A stretch of 9,411 bases of DNA from Methanomethylovorans sp. PtaU1.Bin073 (GCA_002067265.1 MVQW01000291.1:1-9411); one strand, 5' to 3'; counted from the stretch's first letter, positions 1-6,196 are shown. The notes: generated by a model not told the origin, from the letters alone. A program made the numbers and translations.

Positions 1-117
1 GATGTGGCTAAGATGATGCTTGCTGACAACATAGGTGGCTTGCCTGTTATGAACCTTGAAGGGGAGTTTGTAGGATTTATCACCAGAAGGAACTTGGTAC
101 ACGCAATGGCACAATGA
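1..117 (+). CDS. CBS-domain protein, 3' end only
   Basis: This is the last 38 codons of a gene that enters from the left; the stop is TGA at 115-117. The visible peptide runs DVAKMMLADNIGG, then LPVMN, then EGEFVGFITRRNLVHAMA. This is the typical C-terminal half of a CBS motif: a helix, the 'LPVvd..g..vGiiT..Dl' strand-turn-strand, and a closing helix. CBS pairs bind adenosine ligands such as AMP, ATP or SAM and usually regulate another activity. The rest of the protein, and any partner domain, lies outside the window. The stop overlaps the ATG of the RNA ligase gene (ATGA at 114-117), so the two genes are co-transcribed and probably translationally coupled. The CBS call is fairly firm; the role is unknown. 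Confidence 0.8.
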   Translation, partial: DVAKMMLADNIGGLPVMNLEGEFVGFITRRNLVHAMAQ

Positions 118-1286
118 ATATAGAGAGCTATCCTCAAACAAAACTAAACATTGAGAATGCAGCATCGTTTCTGGGCATTTCTGCTCAAAGGATGCAAGAG
201 CTAATGGAAAGAAGAGTGTTGGTGCCAAACTGGAATGAGTACCAGCACTTATTCCGTTTTGAGCATAAGGCATTGCACATTGACATTGGGAGCGTCCTTG
301 TGCAAAAGGATGACGGTTTAAGCCTTGTTCTTGGATTCCCGAAGATAAAAAGGGCAATGTTGCTTGGGCCTGCTATCAAATACAACTTTGAGAATATAGC
401 TAAGGTTGCTGTAGAAGAAAAAATGAATGGCTACAACGTCCGAGTGATCTCACTGGATGGAAAGCTTGTTGCTCTTACACGCAGCGGCCACGTATGTCCT
501 TATTCCTCAGAGAAGGCAAATACGCTGTTGGGCCACAGTTTCTTCACGGAGAACCCTCAACTTGTGCTCTATGGGGAAATGGTAGGACCTGATAATCCTT
601 ACGTACCCAAGGAAATATACGGGATAGAATCGTTGGAGTTCTTTGTTTTTGATATCAGGCATAAAGACACCGGTTCACCTTTGTCATTGCATGAGCGCAG
701 GAGCCTTGCTGAAAAATATGGATTTAGACAAGTGAGGTTTTTTGGGGAATTTGCTGTGCAGGAAGCTCCTGATATGATTACAAATATCATCCGGGAAATT
801 GGAAAAATAGGGCATGAAGGTGTTGTGATCAAAGATCCAAAAATGGTATTGCAACCAATAAAATACACAGCTTCTCAGAGTAATTGCTCCGATCTGCGAC
901 ATGCAATGAAAGTGTATAATGAAAGTGGAAGAGATTTCATATTTTCCAGAATAGTAAGAGAGGGATTCCAGTCGGTGGAATGGAACGAAAGTGAGGAAGA
1001 GTTCAAAAAACGTTGCATGCAATTAGGGGAAAGTATCCTGAGGCCTATGAAAGAATCCATCATAAAAGTGAGGGATGGAGAAAGGGTTGCAGAAGAGTTC
1101 ACCATAAGAGTGAAAGAGAAAGCAACGATATCAAGGTTCGAAGAGTACATGAGAAGGCTTGGAATGGACATAATATTCAGTGAACCTAAGATTGTGGGTA
1201 ATGAATACCTTGTGCATATCACAAAAGTTAACAAGAGCACCAGTGATAAGACACTGGCTATGTGGGAAGGTCAATTGTGGTCATGA
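114..1286 (+). CDS. ATP-dependent RNA ligase, archaeal Rnl3 (Pab1020/MTH1221) family
   Basis: A 390-residue nucleotidyltransferase that should join RNA 5'-phosphate and 3'-hydroxyl ends through an enzyme-AMP intermediate. Members of this family (Pyrococcus Pab1020, Methanothermobacter MTH1221) ligate or circularise RNA in vitro. The ligase motifs are visible in order: motif I EEKMNGYNVRV with the predicted adenylylated Lys103; motif III LYGEMVG at 152-158; motif IIIa FFVFD at 176-180; motif IV HEGVVIKDP at 234-242; and motif V around PIKYTAS with Lys250. An N-terminal region (about 1-95) precedes the catalytic core, and a helical C-terminal part (about 255-390) follows, as in the dimeric Rnl3 enzymes. 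The length matches the family at about 380 residues. The ATG start overlaps the stop of the upstream CBS gene. Annotation pipelines often call such proteins 'DNA ligase-like', but RNA is the better-supported substrate for the family. The native RNA substrate is unknown. Confidence 0.88.
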   Translation: MNIESYPQTKLNIENAASFLGISAQRMQELMERRVLVPNWNEYQHLFRFEHKALHIDIGSVLVQKDDGLSLVLGFPKIKRAMLLGPAIKYNFENIAKVAVEEKMNGYNVRVISLDGKLVALTRSGHVCPYSSEKANTLLGHSFFTENPQLVLYGEMVGPDNPYVPKEIYGIESLEFFVFDIRHKDTGSPLSLHERRSLAEKYGFRQVRFFGEFAVQEAPDMITNIIREIGKIGHEGVVIKDPKMVLQPIKYTASQSNCSDLRHAMKVYNESGRDFIFSRIVREGFQSVEWNESEEEFKKRCMQLGESILRPMKESIIKVRDGERVAEEFTIRVKEKATISRFEEYMRRLGMDIIFSEPKIVGNEYLVHITKVNKSTSDKTLAMWEGQLWS

Positions 1287-1290
1287 AAAA

Positions 1291-1299
1291 GGATATATT
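1291..1299 (+). promoter_or_regulatory. TATA box for the aSelBL gene
   Basis: GGATATATT, preceded by an A-rich BRE-like stretch (AAAAA, 1286-1290), lies in the 55-bp gap after the ligase stop. Transcription would begin near 1320, giving a leader of about 20 nt. A Shine-Dalgarno AGGTG at 1332-1336 sits 5 nt before the ATG at 1342. This argues that the aSelBL gene has its own promoter and is not only read through from the ligase gene. Confidence 0.6.
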
Positions 1300-1341
1300 T
1301 GTATGATAGCATTCGTAACCTCATAAAGACCAGGTGCAAAC

Positions 1342-2376
1342 ATGACAAAGATCACTATAATCGGAAGCCAGCAAAGTGGAAAAACAACACTTGCCGCGAA
1401 ACTGGGAAAGAAAGGAAATGTCTCAGACTTTACAATGTATGATTTTGCCAAGGGGGATAAAATAATGACTATCATTGACCCCACTGGATATCCTGATTCT
1501 GTTAAACCATTGATTGCCTCCCTTACCCTTTCCGACATTGCTATTCTGTGTGTACCCCCCACTGGTCTGGATGCTTATGCCGGGGAATGCATTGTCTGCC
1601 TGGAGTCCATGGGCTACAAACATGGCCTCATCCTGCTCACAAAATCTGATACTACTTACCCCCAGGCAACGGATGAATTGAAGGCAAAGTTGCAAAAGAT
1701 CACAAAAGGTACAGTGCTTGAGCATTGGGAGTATATGAATGCCTCCACCAAAACTTTTGAAGGCATGGAGGAGCTTAAACAAAAGATCTTCAGCATGGGA
1801 GAAAGGATAGATGAAGAAAATAGGGAAAAAGCTACTCTGCCAACAAGGGTTATAGTAGATCAATCCTTCAATGTCACTGGAATCGGATGCGTTGTACTTG
1901 GTGTTGTGATGCAAGGTACCATTAACGCAAAAGACAAAATGACAGCTTATCCTACCAAGAAACCTCTGGAAATCAGGTCTATACAGATGCATGATGTAGA
2001 TGTGAAGACTGCACCTATGGGAGCAAGAGTAGGCCTTGCCCTTAAGGGAATACAGTCAAAGGACATAGACAGGGGTCATGTTATTTCTGTTGAAGAAACG
2101 GTCAGTGAGAATCTGAAGATCAAATGTAAACTCTCACCTTTTTCAAAAGGCTTCAATACTGGAGGCGTGCTGCATGTCTTCGTGGGACTGCAATCCTCTC
2201 CTATGCGCATAACTAGCATAGAAAAACAAGGAAAAGTGATAGAGAAAGCCTCTGCAGGAGACGAATGTATTCTTGAGTTAACCGGTACAAAAGAAATATC
2301 CTATTCACAACAGGATAGGTTTATACTCACAGATCTTGATGAAAAGCAAAGGTTCGTAGGGCATGGGCTCCTTTGA
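1342..2376 (+). CDS. Archaeal SelB-like translation factor (aSelBL), EF-Tu/EF1A superfamily
   Basis: A 344-residue EF-Tu-like protein. Visible parts are a G domain (1-160), a well-conserved beta-barrel domain II (about 166-250, with RVIVD at 169-173, FNVTGIGCVVLG at 176-187 and DIDRGHVIS at 241-249) and domain III (about 258-344). The P-loop GSQQSGKTT (8-16) and the G4 motif TKSD (100-103) are present. The stretch between P-loop and G3 is only about 30 residues, roughly half that of EF-Tu. G3 reads DPTGYP (46-51), so the His of the canonical D-x-P-G-H is replaced by Tyr50. The SelB C-terminal mRNA-binding domain is absent. These traits match the aSelBL family described in methanogens, which has been discussed as a possible pyrrolysyl-tRNA factor; its broader distribution argues against that as the sole role. 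GTP binding is plausible. GTP hydrolysis and the tRNA partner are unknown. Confidence 0.82.
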   Translation: MTKITIIGSQQSGKTTLAAKLGKKGNVSDFTMYDFAKGDKIMTIIDPTGYPDSVKPLIASLTLSDIAILCVPPTGLDAYAGECIVCLESMGYKHGLILLTKSDTTYPQATDELKAKLQKITKGTVLEHWEYMNASTKTFEGMEELKQKIFSMGERIDEENREKATLPTRVIVDQSFNVTGIGCVVLGVVMQGTINAKDKMTAYPTKKPLEIRSIQMHDVDVKTAPMGARVGLALKGIQSKDIDRGHVISVEETVSENLKIKCKLSPFSKGFNTGGVLHVFVGLQSSPMRITSIEKQGKVIEKASAGDECILELTGTKEISYSQQDRFILTDLDEKQRFVGHGLL

Positions 2377-2382
2377 TCAAAT

Positions 2383-2886
2383 TTACTTCTTTGGGGAGAG
2401 GCGTTTGAAACCATCCAACATGGATGGTCTTTCCACTGCTTTTGTAAGCGAGGTGTTCTCGGGGAGATCCGTAAGCTGAGGCCTTTCTAAAGGAGCTGGA
2501 GATCCTCCCTGGAAAGTTTCCCTTTTTCTGAAGGCATTATCTATACCTGAGGCAGTGTGAGATTGAGGAAGCAGCACCTGTGAGGATAAGGATGATGTCT
2601 TTTCTTTCTCCAGACTTTTTCTGGAGAGACCTGCATTCATGTCACGGTCTCTGGCTCTGGAGCCCTCAGTCTTCCCAGTGTCATAATTGTCCTTGACAGA
2701 CTTCCCCATGTCACCCTGAGATGCAAACTCGTAGAGTGAGTTAAACCTCTCCTTTACCCATCCGATCTCTGAATGTTTATGGTACCCTACCTCAAAACCC
2801 AGTTCATAGGAACTTTTTATGAGTGCCTGTTGCTGGGTTTCAGTGAGTTCTCTTTTAGTTTCCTTTTTCTTAAAGATCTTGACCAT
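2383..2886 (-). CDS. Hypothetical protein with disordered tail, partner gene of KaiC-like ATPase
   Basis: A 167-residue protein of no function I recognise. It starts with a basic segment (MVKIFKKKETKR). A compact region follows at about 14-75, containing SSYELGFEVGYHKHSEIGWV (25-44), RFNSLYEF, and a glycine/charge-rich NYDTGKTEGSRARDRD. This region looks like a small conserved helical domain. Residues from about 85 to 155 are low in hydrophobics and rich in Ser, Thr, Pro, Gln, Glu and Lys, so they are probably disordered. The C-terminus is short and basic (MLDGFKRLSPKK). There is no signal peptide, membrane helix or metal motif. The gene begins 12 bp after the KaiC-like stop on the same strand and has only a weak ribosome site of its own (TGATC), so coupled expression with the ATPase is likely. 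An adaptor or target of the ATPase is the best guess, from position alone. Its end is 6 bp from the end of the convergent aSelBL gene. Confidence 0.72.
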   Translation of the reverse strand: MVKIFKKKETKRELTETQQQALIKSSYELGFEVGYHKHSEIGWVKERFNSLYEFASQGDMGKSVKDNYDTGKTEGSRARDRDMNAGLSRKSLEKEKTSSLSSQVLLPQSHTASGIDNAFRKRETFQGGSPAPLERPQLTDLPENTSLTKAVERPSMLDGFKRLSPKK

Positions 2887-2898
2887 TAGATCAATCCA

Positions 2899-3642
2899 TT
2901 ATTCCAAATATCCTTCTATCTTCAGACCCTTATCAGTGAACTGCACTGTACGCATGTTACAATCATGCTTTGTTCCTCTCATTTTGATAATTTGTATAGC
3001 ACGGGTCATGTTCTTATCATAGAGGAAATTATGCATGAAGATCACACCATGAGCTGCAAACTGCTCTGTTGAATAAGCAGTTGGATCCGTTAGTTCTCCT
3101 ATCAATATGGTAGTACACCCAAGTTTCTTGATGTTTCTTATGAAACGTGTCATTTCCTTTTCCTGCAAAGACAGATCCTTCGTAGTAAAACGGATTGCAG
3201 ATACAGAATCCAACACTAGCCTTTTTACACCATATTCTGCCACATAGGCAGCTATTTCCTTGAATACCATTGCAGGAGATGGAGCCTCACTTTCAATTGA
3301 AGTTCTGCTAACCTCATATTGGGGGGACACAAACTCATTGAGTTCATCCATGTACCCATATTCCATCCTTGGGCCTAGGTCCGCGAACAAAAGCTTTCTC
3401 ATCTTTAGAAGCGGGATCACGTTCATTGAATAATTGGACATGTCATCAATGATGTTCTGAGGACTTTCCAGTAAAGTTACATACAGACCTACTTCACCGA
3501 GTGCTGCCCCATGTGCAAGGAATTGTACACAAAATGTAGTTTTACCGCTTCCAGGGGGACCACTTACAAGATAAACCCTCTCAGAGAGCAGCCCTCCCTG
3601 AACAAGTTCATCAAAACCTTCAATTCCAGTTTGTATTCTCAT
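2899..3642 (-). CDS. KaiC/RAD55-type RecA-superfamily ATPase, single domain
   Basis: A 247-residue RecA-fold ATPase of the KaiC-like archaeal signalling group. It opens with the family signature TGIEGFDELVQGGL (5-18), followed by a perfect Walker A GPPGSGKTT (28-36). The strand YVTLLESP (54-61) corresponds to the segment that carries the catalytic Glu pair in KaiC; here only one Glu (E59) is present. Walker B is RLVLDSVSAI (141-150), and TTILIGELTD plus the C-terminal KMRGTKHD strand pair complete the fold. It is cytosolic with no second KaiC domain, and it is not an FlaH-type archaellum protein by context. The ATG is preceded by a Shine-Dalgarno GAGG at 3650-3653 with a 7-nt spacer. It is the first gene of a two-gene minus-strand unit and diverges from a SpoIIM-like gene. 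The exact cellular role is unknown; regulation or signalling by ATP-dependent assembly is the usual proposal for this family. Confidence 0.85.
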   Translation of the reverse strand: MRIQTGIEGFDELVQGGLLSERVYLVSGPPGSGKTTFCVQFLAHGAALGEVGLYVTLLESPQNIIDDMSNYSMNVIPLLKMRKLLFADLGPRMEYGYMDELNEFVSPQYEVSRTSIESEAPSPAMVFKEIAAYVAEYGVKRLVLDSVSAIRFTTKDLSLQEKEMTRFIRNIKKLGCTTILIGELTDPTAYSTEQFAAHGVIFMHNFLYDKNMTRAIQIIKMRGTKHDCNMRTVQFTDKGLKIEGYLE

Positions 3643-3686
3643 CCTTAATCCTCATCTTTGATGGAATATACTAATATAATAATAAA

Positions 3687-3699
3687 CATATATATAAGG
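3687..3699. promoter_or_regulatory. Shared TATA tract between divergent genes
   Basis: The spacer 3643-3738 holds CATATATATAAGG, whose ATATATAT core is self-complementary. On the plus strand it would start transcripts near 3717, about 22 nt before the SpoIIM-like ATG. On the minus strand it would start them near 3667, about 25 nt before the KaiC-like ATG. A second AT-rich stretch (3664-3683) could instead serve the minus strand. Both readings agree with usual archaeal TATA-to-start distances. Confidence 0.5.
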
Positions 3700-3738
3700 T
3701 GCACGTCCATGAAACTTACTTAAAAAAGTGAGAGCATA

Positions 3739-4743
3739 ATGGAGAACAGAAAAGAGAATAATTTTCATATCACCAAGAGGGAAGTCTCCTGGTCTGTAAA
3801 ACTATTCACAATAGCTGTGCTCATTTCATGCTTTTTAAGCATGCTCTTCTATATCCTGAGTTTAGTATCATCTTCCTCAGAATCCGTAGATATGGCCATA
3901 ACATCTACCACTTCCATAGCCATGCATAAAGTAGACTCTGCAGCAAAGCACCTGGATCTCATATGGTCCATCTTCCTCTTCAATTCGCTTGCTGTCGTAA
4001 CGACTTCTATAGGACCTGGGATATTGTCCTACATTCAAAATATTTCTGTCGCTGAACTTAAGCTACGTGCGCGGAACAAAAAATACACTACCCTATCAGT
4101 GAAATTGGAAAAACTGTTCCAGCTTCTTACTTCAGTTATAAAGGACATACTCCAAAAACTAGACCCGGGCGTATCCAAGCTAAGAGCGCAGGATAATTCC
4201 GAAAAAGCGGGCTCTATCTGGAAACGCGCTAACTATAGTAAGGAAAATTTCAGACTACTGGCTTATGTTATTCCATATCTGATTCCCGTCATAACATTAA
4301 CAATGAATGGGATGCTACTTGGAATAACACTCTCTTTCTTTGTTTTCAACGGTGCCCTATCTTTCTATGACTTCGCAGGATCACAGGGGATTGTACCTGG
4401 AATGCTCTTTTCTATAGCATATTTCCTGGCTCATATCTTACCTCATGGAATAATAGAGCTACCTGTAATAATCATAGCTGGTGCTATTGGATACAGGTTT
4501 GCCAGAATGTATTCAGGCAAGATATTGGAAGATAAACTGCTATTAAGTGATGAAATCGAAAAACTTGAAAGAGATATGATGATTATAAATGACATTGCTT
4601 CAGCATATATCAGATCTCGTTATCTGTGGGCTATGGTTAGCATCATACTGGTCTTTCTCTGGGTAGCTGCCTGGATAGAAGCAAACATCACGCCCACCAT
4701 AGCCCAAGAAGTAGCAAATTTTCTAGGAGATTTACTGATCTGA
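3739..4743 (+). CDS. SpoIIM-like (DUF95 family) integral membrane protein
   Basis: A 334-residue inner-membrane protein with about five hydrophobic stretches: roughly 21-43, 73-99, 173-203, 219-257 and 295-313. The stretch ILPHGIIELPVIIIAGAIGYRFA at 233-255 (key residues P235, H236, G237, E240, P242) is the hallmark of the stage II sporulation protein M / DUF95 family. This family is widespread in non-sporulating archaea, where its function is unknown. A charged, helical cytosolic loop of about 70 residues (100-172) links the second and third segments, and a second charged segment (257-294) precedes the last helix. Together these make the protein clearly longer than the compact archaeal members of about 200 residues. 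There is no cleavable signal peptide; the basic N-terminus before the first helix suggests it stays inside. The ribosome site is weak (GTGAG at 3728-3732). The gene diverges from the KaiC-like gene and converges with the MetE-like gene 8 bp away. Confidence 0.72.
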   Translation: MENRKENNFHITKREVSWSVKLFTIAVLISCFLSMLFYILSLVSSSSESVDMAITSTTSIAMHKVDSAAKHLDLIWSIFLFNSLAVVTTSIGPGILSYIQNISVAELKLRARNKKYTTLSVKLEKLFQLLTSVIKDILQKLDPGVSKLRAQDNSEKAGSIWKRANYSKENFRLLAYVIPYLIPVITLTMNGMLLGITLSFFVFNGALSFYDFAGSQGIVPGMLFSIAYFLAHILPHGIIELPVIIIAGAIGYRFARMYSGKILEDKLLLSDEIEKLERDMMIINDIASAYIRSRYLWAMVSIILVFLWVAAWIEANITPTIAQEVANFLGDLLI

Positions 4744-4754
4744 GCGCCAGATCA
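4736..4754. terminator. Hairpin spanning the two convergent stop codons
   Basis: TGATCTG (4736-4742) and CAGATCA (4748-4754) form a perfect 7-bp stem with a 5-nt loop AGCGC. The stem includes the TGA stops of both the SpoIIM-like gene (4741-4743) and the opposite MetE-like gene (4752-4754). No T-run follows on either strand, so it is not a classical intrinsic terminator. It could still act as a bidirectional 3' end structure. The inverted repeat itself is certain; the function is inferred. Confidence 0.4.
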
Positions 4755-5780
4755 CATACTAACGCTCTTCACACCCGCTGTCACGTTTTGAAGCAACTGG
4801 AAAGCTATTTCCTGAGAGGGCCATGATCCAAGACCACAATCAGGACCTACATATTTTATCCTGTCACCAAACATAGAATAGGCTTTCTCAAATCTTTTCC
4901 TGATAACTTCTGGAGTTTCAAGCTCATTGACGATCTCTTTAAGGCGAACAGCATCTCTCCAGACATTTGTGTTATATTTGTCATTAAGCACAGAAACGAG
5001 ATTTGAAATATCTGTCCTCGCCACACCCACTCTTAGGAAAGAGTCTGAATCTTCCAGTACTTTCTTGTCAATAAGATCCAGATATGAGGGATGACCTGCT
5101 GATTCCACTCCTATCACATTGACCTGGGAAGTGGCACAAGCAATCTTATAGTGCAGTGGTGAGTGCAAGTGGATCTGCACATCAATGCCTTTTTTGTGAG
5201 CTGATTTTGAAGCAATTTTAAGAGCTTCTATTAAAGTATCGTCATCAAACATTACCTGTGGATTGATGCCAATACTTGGCTCATCTATGGAAACTACACT
5301 CACATTCAGGTATCCTGAGTTTTCAATAGAGTTTTTCAGAAAAAGGTCAACATTTTCTGCGAATAGATATAAGATATCAGTATACTCAGTTCCACCAAAT
5401 TCTCTCAGATATAATTCCAGAGGGCCTGTGATACATATTCTTGTATTCGGTTTCCCACCATGGGATTGCATGTATTCATAAGCTGCTGGCTGAATAGCCT
5501 CTAACTCTACTATCTTTGCATCTCTTTCCTTGACCCTGAAAGGCTCGTCTGTACTATCAGGGTCCTTGATTATTGAAAGGAATTGCTCGGTCATATCCTG
5601 GTATTGAGGATAAGTAGGAGCTTCAACTCCTGCATCAATCTTCTGCTGGAATGCAGCATTGATCAGCGGGAATAGTTTTTCGCGATCATAATAGTTTGAG
5701 AACGCTTTTTGTATCCATTCCTTTGATACACCCGCAGGAAGCGGATAACTACCAATGTCATCAAGAATAACATTATTCAT
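4752..5780 (-). CDS. MetE-like cobalamin/homocysteine methyltransferase (short archaeal type)
   Basis: A 342-residue protein resembling the C-terminal catalytic barrel of MetE, as in methanogen methylcobalamin:homocysteine methyltransferases. Family marks are GSYPLP near the start, ICITGPLELYL (115-125), VSIDEPSIG (163-171), the ligand region IHLHSP (203-208), VESAGHP (225-231) and the late GPDCGLGSWPS (312-322). By alignment with MetE, the zinc ligands would be H204, E226 and C315. The usual second ligand of H-x-C is His206 here, giving H-x-H. I chose ATG at 5780 because a BRE/TATA (5805-5818) lies about 28 bp upstream, which predicts a leaderless message. The reading frame stays open upstream to ATG 5798 and TTG 5804, but neither has a ribosome site. 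Methionine formation or transfer to another thiol are both possible. Substrate assignment is tentative; the fold is fairly sure. Confidence 0.72.
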   Translation of the reverse strand: MNNVILDDIGSYPLPAGVSKEWIQKAFSNYYDREKLFPLINAAFQQKIDAGVEAPTYPQYQDMTEQFLSIIKDPDSTDEPFRVKERDAKIVELEAIQPAAYEYMQSHGGKPNTRICITGPLELYLREFGGTEYTDILYLFAENVDLFLKNSIENSGYLNVSVVSIDEPSIGINPQVMFDDDTLIEALKIASKSAHKKGIDVQIHLHSPLHYKIACATSQVNVIGVESAGHPSYLDLIDKKVLEDSDSFLRVGVARTDISNLVSVLNDKYNTNVWRDAVRLKEIVNELETPEVIRKRFEKAYSMFGDRIKYVGPDCGLGSWPSQEIAFQLLQNVTAGVKSVSM

Positions 5781-5804
5781 AATTAAGAATTGAAACATCA
5801 ACAA

Positions 5805-5818
5805 GATATAAGTTTTGG
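5805..5818 (-). promoter_or_regulatory. BRE/TATA promoter of the MetE-like gene, leaderless
   Basis: Read on the minus strand, CCAAAA (BRE) is followed by CTTATATC. The TATA centre near 5808 predicts a start around 5780-5783, at the ATG of 5780. No Shine-Dalgarno is found before that ATG, which fits a leaderless transcript. Confidence 0.55.
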
Positions 5819-5849
5819 AACAAAAAGAGTATAGAGGATTTAAATCACT

Positions 5850-5876
5850 AAAAAGAGCAGGATCAGTTATTCCTGC
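5850..5876 (-). terminator. Intrinsic-type terminator after the 106-residue gene
   Basis: On the minus strand GCAGGA (5876-5871) and TCCTGC (5862-5857) form a 6-bp stem with an 8-nt loop that contains the TAA stop of the gene. This is followed by TC and a run of five T (5854-5850). Another T-run lies at 5822-5826. This separates the 106-residue gene from the MetE-like gene, which has its own promoter. Confidence 0.55.
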
Positions 5877-6187
5877 CTTAATCTTCCCTTCTTAGCAACG
5901 TGTTCAACATAATAATCTACACAGTTCTGTGAATAATCTATAGAGACCTTGGACATGTGAGCAACTATTTCACTTAATGGTCGTTCAACATGTATAGTAC
6001 GCCGAGGAATACCGTATTTTTCATTATGTCTTGCTACGGTCTCAAGCATAATATTCTGCAACTGCAATGCATCCAACTTTTCCGAGGGAGAAAGTTTTTC
6101 GAAATCCTCCATTATCTTCTGTATGCGGCCTTTCTCCTTTTCATCTACTTCTAATTCAGAAATGGGATGTCTGATGCGTTCCTCCAC
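5867..6187 (-). CDS. Hypothetical small protein, 106 residues, GTG start
   Basis: I do not recognise this protein. It is charged, soluble and mostly helical by composition. A charged helical stretch (13-32, EKEKGRIQKIMEDFEK) is followed by LSPSEKLDALQLQNIMLETVA (33-53), a turn with KYGIPRRTIHVERPLSEI (57-74), and a C-terminal helix with IDYSQNCVDYYVEHVAKKG (83-101). It has one cysteine and no metal cluster, signal peptide or membrane helix. The start is GTG at 6187, decided by a strong Shine-Dalgarno GGTGAT (6196-6191) 3 nt upstream; there is no in-frame ATG. A TATA box (6231-6240) and a leader with a strong inverted repeat precede it, and a terminator hairpin ends it, so it is a single-gene transcript. 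Codon use resembles its neighbours. It is probably a real lineage-specific gene of unknown role. Confidence 0.68.
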   Translation of the reverse strand: MEERIRHPISELEVDEKEKGRIQKIMEDFEKLSPSEKLDALQLQNIMLETVARHNEKYGIPRRTIHVERPLSEIVAHMSKVSIDYSQNCVDYYVEHVAKKGRLRQE

Positions 6188-6190
6188 GCT

Positions 6191-6196
6191 ATCACC
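6191..6196 (-). promoter_or_regulatory. Shine-Dalgarno deciding the GTG start
   Basis: GGTGAT on the minus strand matches the archaeal 16S 3' end and stands 3 nt before GTG 6187. Its GGT is also the end of an inverted-repeat arm (6194-6199), so it could be hidden in an RNA hairpin. Confidence 0.6.

Noticed and set aside
875..1240. Minus-strand frames (599-1240) opposite the RNA ligase
   Set aside because: These are shadows of the ligase coding frame, which shows all nucleotidyltransferase motifs. No promoter or ribosome site supports them.
1423..1992. 189-codon open frame on the minus strand inside the aSelBL gene
   Set aside because: The plus-strand frame carries clear G-domain and EF-Tu domain II motifs. 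The opposite product is rich in His, Cys and Phe and resembles nothing known.
1342..2376. Calling this gene a true selenocysteine factor SelB
   Set aside because: The C-terminal mRNA-binding domain is missing and the G3 motif is altered. No selenocysteine gene is in view, so aSelBL is the safer name.
2819..3022. 67-codon plus-strand frame across the junction of the KaiC-like and 167-residue genes
   Set aside because: It overlaps two better-supported genes and its Cys/Leu/Ile-rich product has no recognisable feature.
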